Positions 60,463-64,000 of a stretch of 64,000 nucleotides of DNA are shown here, one piece after another. How positions within the stretch are numbered: the first letter of the stretch is position 1; the number at the start of each line of letters is the position of its first letter. The stretch lies in NCBI GenBank assembly GCA_958496175.1, contig OY292277.1, forward strand, positions 41,923,050 to 41,987,049, in the 5' to 3' direction. Below the pieces are notes generated by a model. The model saw only the letters and a program-made list of their open reading frames with translations. It searched no databases and was not told the origin of the DNA. Origin of the DNA: Sisyra terminalis. Taxonomy: Eukaryota; Arthropoda; Insecta; Neuroptera; Sisyridae. The translations under genes were made by a program, and so were the position numbers.

Positions 60463-63059
60463 TGTACATTGTATCAATATTCTATACTATTTGAACAACC
60501 AAATAATATTTTGAGGATTCGTGAAATTTTTTTTGAATTAATATGGTTTTATGAAAATATTATTAACATTAATAACATTCTACTTCCTTGTGTAAATAAG
60601 TTGTTATCTTGATGGATTAAGCACTACTTAAATTATCACAGAAGTGACTTTTTGACTTTTAATCAAAGGATATTAATTATTAAAGAACAAATTAAGTTTT
60701 AATAAAAGAAGTAATGCACTAATATGATGACAGAAAACACAGTTCAATGCAGGTCGCTACTAGCCAATAGAATCGCGAGATTGGAAGATGTTCTTTTGTT
60801 TTGATTATTGAAATTTTGAAAATTTATCAAAACCACTCCCACAGCCAAAGTATTATAATGCTGTAAACAATGTACATATTCACGTTAAACAACGGCTATT
60901 CCAATGAGCATGGATGTGGTTTATATCCTTTTTTTACCTTACTGTGTAGTACCATTTAAAAAATTTGAAAAAAATCAGACATTATATAGAGTTTAGAACT
61001 TAAAAGAAATATTTTTAAGGCGCTACCAAAATTATTTCATGGTTAATTTATTTTTTTTAAATCTATATTGTTTTTTTGAAATTTACCAATGTTAATATTT
61101 TTATGAAATGAGAAGGCATTTTCAATCCTTAGTTCATATATAAATTATAAGATAAATCAAATAAATTCAAAAAAACATGCTTTTCGGTTTTTTACTTGTA
61201 ATTTTATTTTCAGAAACTTATTGACATAGATGTAAAAATTACCAAGTTTTTAGTAAGTTTTTTTAGTACCTACGTACTTACAAGTATCTGAAATATTTTC
61301 CTGGAGCTATTTAACCATCCTTATACCCTTAGACCCTTTAATAATTTTTAAGGCATTGTTAAGGCATGATTTTTCTCATGGGAAATAGTCCACTATAATG
61401 AATATGTATATGAGTTCTTGCCTTTAACTGTTACTTTGCCAAGCTACTTTGTCAATTTATCCCGATGGGAAGTTCTATTACACAAAAAAAAATATGTTCA
61501 GCAAAAACTCGAATTAGTTCATGGTTTAAAACAAAAAATGATAAATTAATTTAAAAAAATGTGAATTGTAAGTTAATCAAACAACTTTCTAGTTTTAGTT
61601 ATCTGATATTAAAAGGACCTAAATTTTAGTTGAAATTAATTTTAAAAATAGTGCGGAAAGGAAAATGCAAGTACCTTTGTTAATAAATAAAATTCTATCC
61701 TTCGTTTGCACATTTGAATTTTTCGTCAAACTTTGAATAATACTTTGTCCTTAAATGTTCTTAATCTATTATTTTTAGGTTTCTTAAATTACCTCTGCCA
61801 ATTTGTTTTCCTTTAATTCAAAAACGACTGAACCAATTTTGATGTACAAGTAAATTTGTTAACAATGGCTGTGCGATCATTAAAGATAGATTTACTATAA
61901 AAGATAAACATTTTTTTATTATATTTTAGCGCAGGTGACAAATTCAAATAAGTTTGCTACATAGACGAAGTGTGGGATCTCAGCTGGTCGTAAATAGATT
62001 ATATAGTGTATATCTTTACGTTAAATATATGCTGCAAAAGTATAATGTACAACGAAAAATTCAGTATGAAAATATACATTTGAGTTTGGGTAAGGAATCT
62101 AAGTAATTAATAGAAAAAAATGGATAAGAACATAAGGATCACCATTTTTAAATAAAATATACTATTTAAGTTTGATTAGATATTCGCTTAATCATTACAA
62201 ACGGCTTAAAGATCAAAAAGTCAAACTTTGCTGCGTTAATATATATATCGTATAATACGGAATATACTGATGCGTAAACCAGCACATTATTCTTTCAAAC
62301 GTACACGTATTGTAAAGAATAAAATTTTAAACATGTAATAGGATTGGAAAAACAGTGCGAAAGCCTATAGGAAATTTATCAAGCTGTCATGTGGATCGTA
62401 ATAAATATTTTCAAAATGATTCAAATATAAATTTTTCCCCGGAAATGTTCCCGCAGTGAAACAACGTATGTGTGTATGCAAGTGGTCTCGTATTATTTTC
62501 ACACAGTTTTTCCCTTCCATCTTATACAAACATCGAAAGCTAGCGAAGATAAAACTAATAACGACGACGTTCTCGTTTAAAAAATGTTCGCATTGCTTTT
62601 TCAATATAACACACGATATCTTTCTAAATAGAAACAAGAGTTCTTTTCTTTCCTCAATGAATAATACATAATGTGATTTTTCTTTCACAAAAGAAAACGT
62701 CATATTCTTGAAAAAAGAAAATCACGTACGAGCGAGAAAAATTGTGCAACTTTTTTTCGCAATGTTTTCTTCTGTCAAGCTGTATGACTTTAATACAATT
62801 GATAAATGCATTTTGGTTTGTTAGTGAAATCATTTGACAAAAATGGAATGAAAGTTTTTGACCTTATTTACAAGTTAAACAAACAAGACTTTCGGGTGAA
62901 ATGCAAAATACAGATCCAGGGATTACAGAATGATCAAACTTTAATGCTATGGTTGATAGGATTAGAGGATTAATGCTTGATAGATCGGTTTCTCGATTTA
63001 AGCGATGTTAATATTTAATTTTTGAAAAATTAACTTAATAACGATGAAATAATTTTAGT
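60463..63059. other. AT-rich non-coding stretch
   Basis: 61,270-61,340 resembles 12,775-12,840, the flank of the satellite-like array, so a decayed relative may lie here. The patch at 62,360-62,760 is less AT-rich and open on both strands (112 and 71 codons) with no family match. Otherwise nothing. Confidence 0.3.
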
Positions 63060-63310
63060 TGATATACAGTATCACTAAGGTGAAAATTCTCAATCAAAAA
63101 TTGATCAATATAAGTCTTGAACATTAAGGAAGGTTAACAATTAGTCTAAGATTCAAAATTTTTATTTATGGATAAATAAATCATCATCAATCCTTACGAT
63201 TGACTGGAAAAAAAAATCTGTTAGATAAGTCTAACACATATCACTATTCTAAGGTGAAAATACACATGTTTTCATGTTTTAAAGATAAATGTCCCAATCT
63301 AGATGTCAAA
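63060..63310 (-). repeat. inverted relative of the satellite-like array
   Basis: Seen on the minus strand: GGGACATTTATCTTTAAAAC, ACATGTGTATTTTCACC, AGTGATATGTGTTAGA and ATCTAACAGATTTTTTTT follow the same order as the monomer at 12,090-12,200. A second partial copy lies about 173 bp away (the TATCAC...AAGGTGAAAAT word at 63,072 and 63,239). So two monomers survive, in reverse orientation, 50 kb from the main array. Confidence 0.65.
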
Positions 63311-64000
63311 AATACTGGCCATTCGACAAATAATTAGCTTCATTATAATTGGTAACGTCTTCAAATAAGAGACCCTCATCAAATTTGGAAAGAAAATGAG
63401 GAAATTTTTAAAGAACTTTTACCTTAAAATCGAAATCTAAGAACGCATATATTCTGCAAAAAAAGACAGTAAACTAACTGACAATACAAAGAGATCGAAG
63501 TTTAAAGTATATGGTTTATCATTTTAAAGAAAATTGAATATTGACAAAAAAAAAAAAACAGTTTTTTAACATTATGGAATTACGGAACCATAATGTCACT
63601 TGAACATCGTTTTGTGTCCTAAATTGGGTGTCAAAAAACGTTGTTTGAAGAAAAAATCCCAACGATCATTAATAATTTTGAAAGGTAAAGGCGTATTATA
63701 ATCATTCTATGCTTCAATCTAATTTTGTTCTGGGATCAAATACCTAGAGCTTTTAGAGTTGTAATTTTACTAAAAGTTTTACTAGAATGCTGTATTTCAG
63801 TAATATATGAAAAGTAATTACATCAACTTTCTGAAAAAATTTATACATCTGAAAATCTAATCGGTACAGGTTTCTTAGGATATAATTTCTGGTTAGGAAA
63901 CCTAACACCTTTGGTATTTTTAGGAGACTAATTAATTAATTAAATAATTTACGAATATTTTTTAAAATATGCATATAGATTTCTTTGTAGCATGTTGAAG
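63311..64000. other. AT-rich non-coding stretch
   Basis: Nothing recognisable to the end of the window. Confidence 0.35.

Noticed and set aside
62365..62703. 112-codon minus-strand frame, the longest non-repeat frame of the window's right part.
   Set aside because: The opposite strand is equally open (71 codons), residue content is typical of AT-rich noise, and no family is recognised.
1..64000. Canonical tRNA, rRNA, CRISPR array, integron, phage or bacterial operon.
   Set aside because: None seen. The only tRNA-like sequences are the two SINE heads, and the gene density and repeats are those of an animal nuclear genome.

Overview
This is a very AT-rich, gene-poor stretch of animal nuclear DNA, most likely from an insect. 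The evidence is its transposon population: decayed Jockey-type and RTE-like LINEs with insect-style protein motifs, mariner and hAT remnants, many small inverted-repeat elements (MITEs) and a tRNA-derived SINE. A beetle is plausible, but the sequence alone does not settle it. There are no bacterial operons, rRNA genes, canonical tRNA genes or CRISPR arrays. Almost every long reading frame is a chance open frame in AT-rich DNA or a broken transposon.

Layout. 0.4 kb: a 23-nt candidate microexon (+). 3-6.5 kb: two damaged Jockey LINE copies (-) with a 204-bp MITE between them. 8.9-10 kb: two foldback elements, one carrying hammerhead-like motifs. 10.95-11.06 kb: a candidate coding exon (+). 11.6-12.7 kb: a tandem satellite-like array of about 190 bp period. 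14.2-14.6 kb: a LINE fragment. 15.3-16.6 kb: a 1.35-kb terminal-inverted-repeat transposon holding a 61-codon frame, a 72-bp tandem repeat and a nested MITE with a perfect 8-bp target duplication. 18.4-19.7 kb: a LINE 3' end and a decayed block of a repetitive protein. 21.9-28.1 kb: RTE-like LINE, two hAT-like non-autonomous elements, mariner, and the first copy of an unclassified repeat. 35.5-36.7 kb: a Jockey C-terminus with a simple-repeat tail, and SINE copy 1 with target duplications. 40.4-41.5 kb: a 905-bp element with about 300-bp inverted arms, beside an arm of the earlier MITE family. 43.2-44.7 kb: two more LINE fragments. 45.1 kb: a well-formed small coding exon (-). 47.6 kb: SINE copy 2. 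52.3 kb: mariner C-terminus. 55.6-56.5 kb: second copy of the unclassified repeat. 59.3-60.5 kb: hAT transposase remnant. 63.1-63.3 kb: inverted copy of the satellite-like repeat.

How it fits together. The window is best read as long introns or intergenic DNA filled with dead or non-autonomous mobile elements. Host-gene evidence is limited to a few small exon-like segments with good splice sites: 388-410, 10,977-11,059 and perhaps 17,419-17,442 on the plus strand, and 45,107-45,149 on the minus strand. The three plus-strand candidates are phase-compatible if spliced in order, but nothing here proves that they are. The least familiar items are the 905-bp long-TIR element, the 1.35-kb TIR element with its 61-codon frame, the paired 0.9-kb repeat, and the recurring CTGANRA...GAAAC motif.
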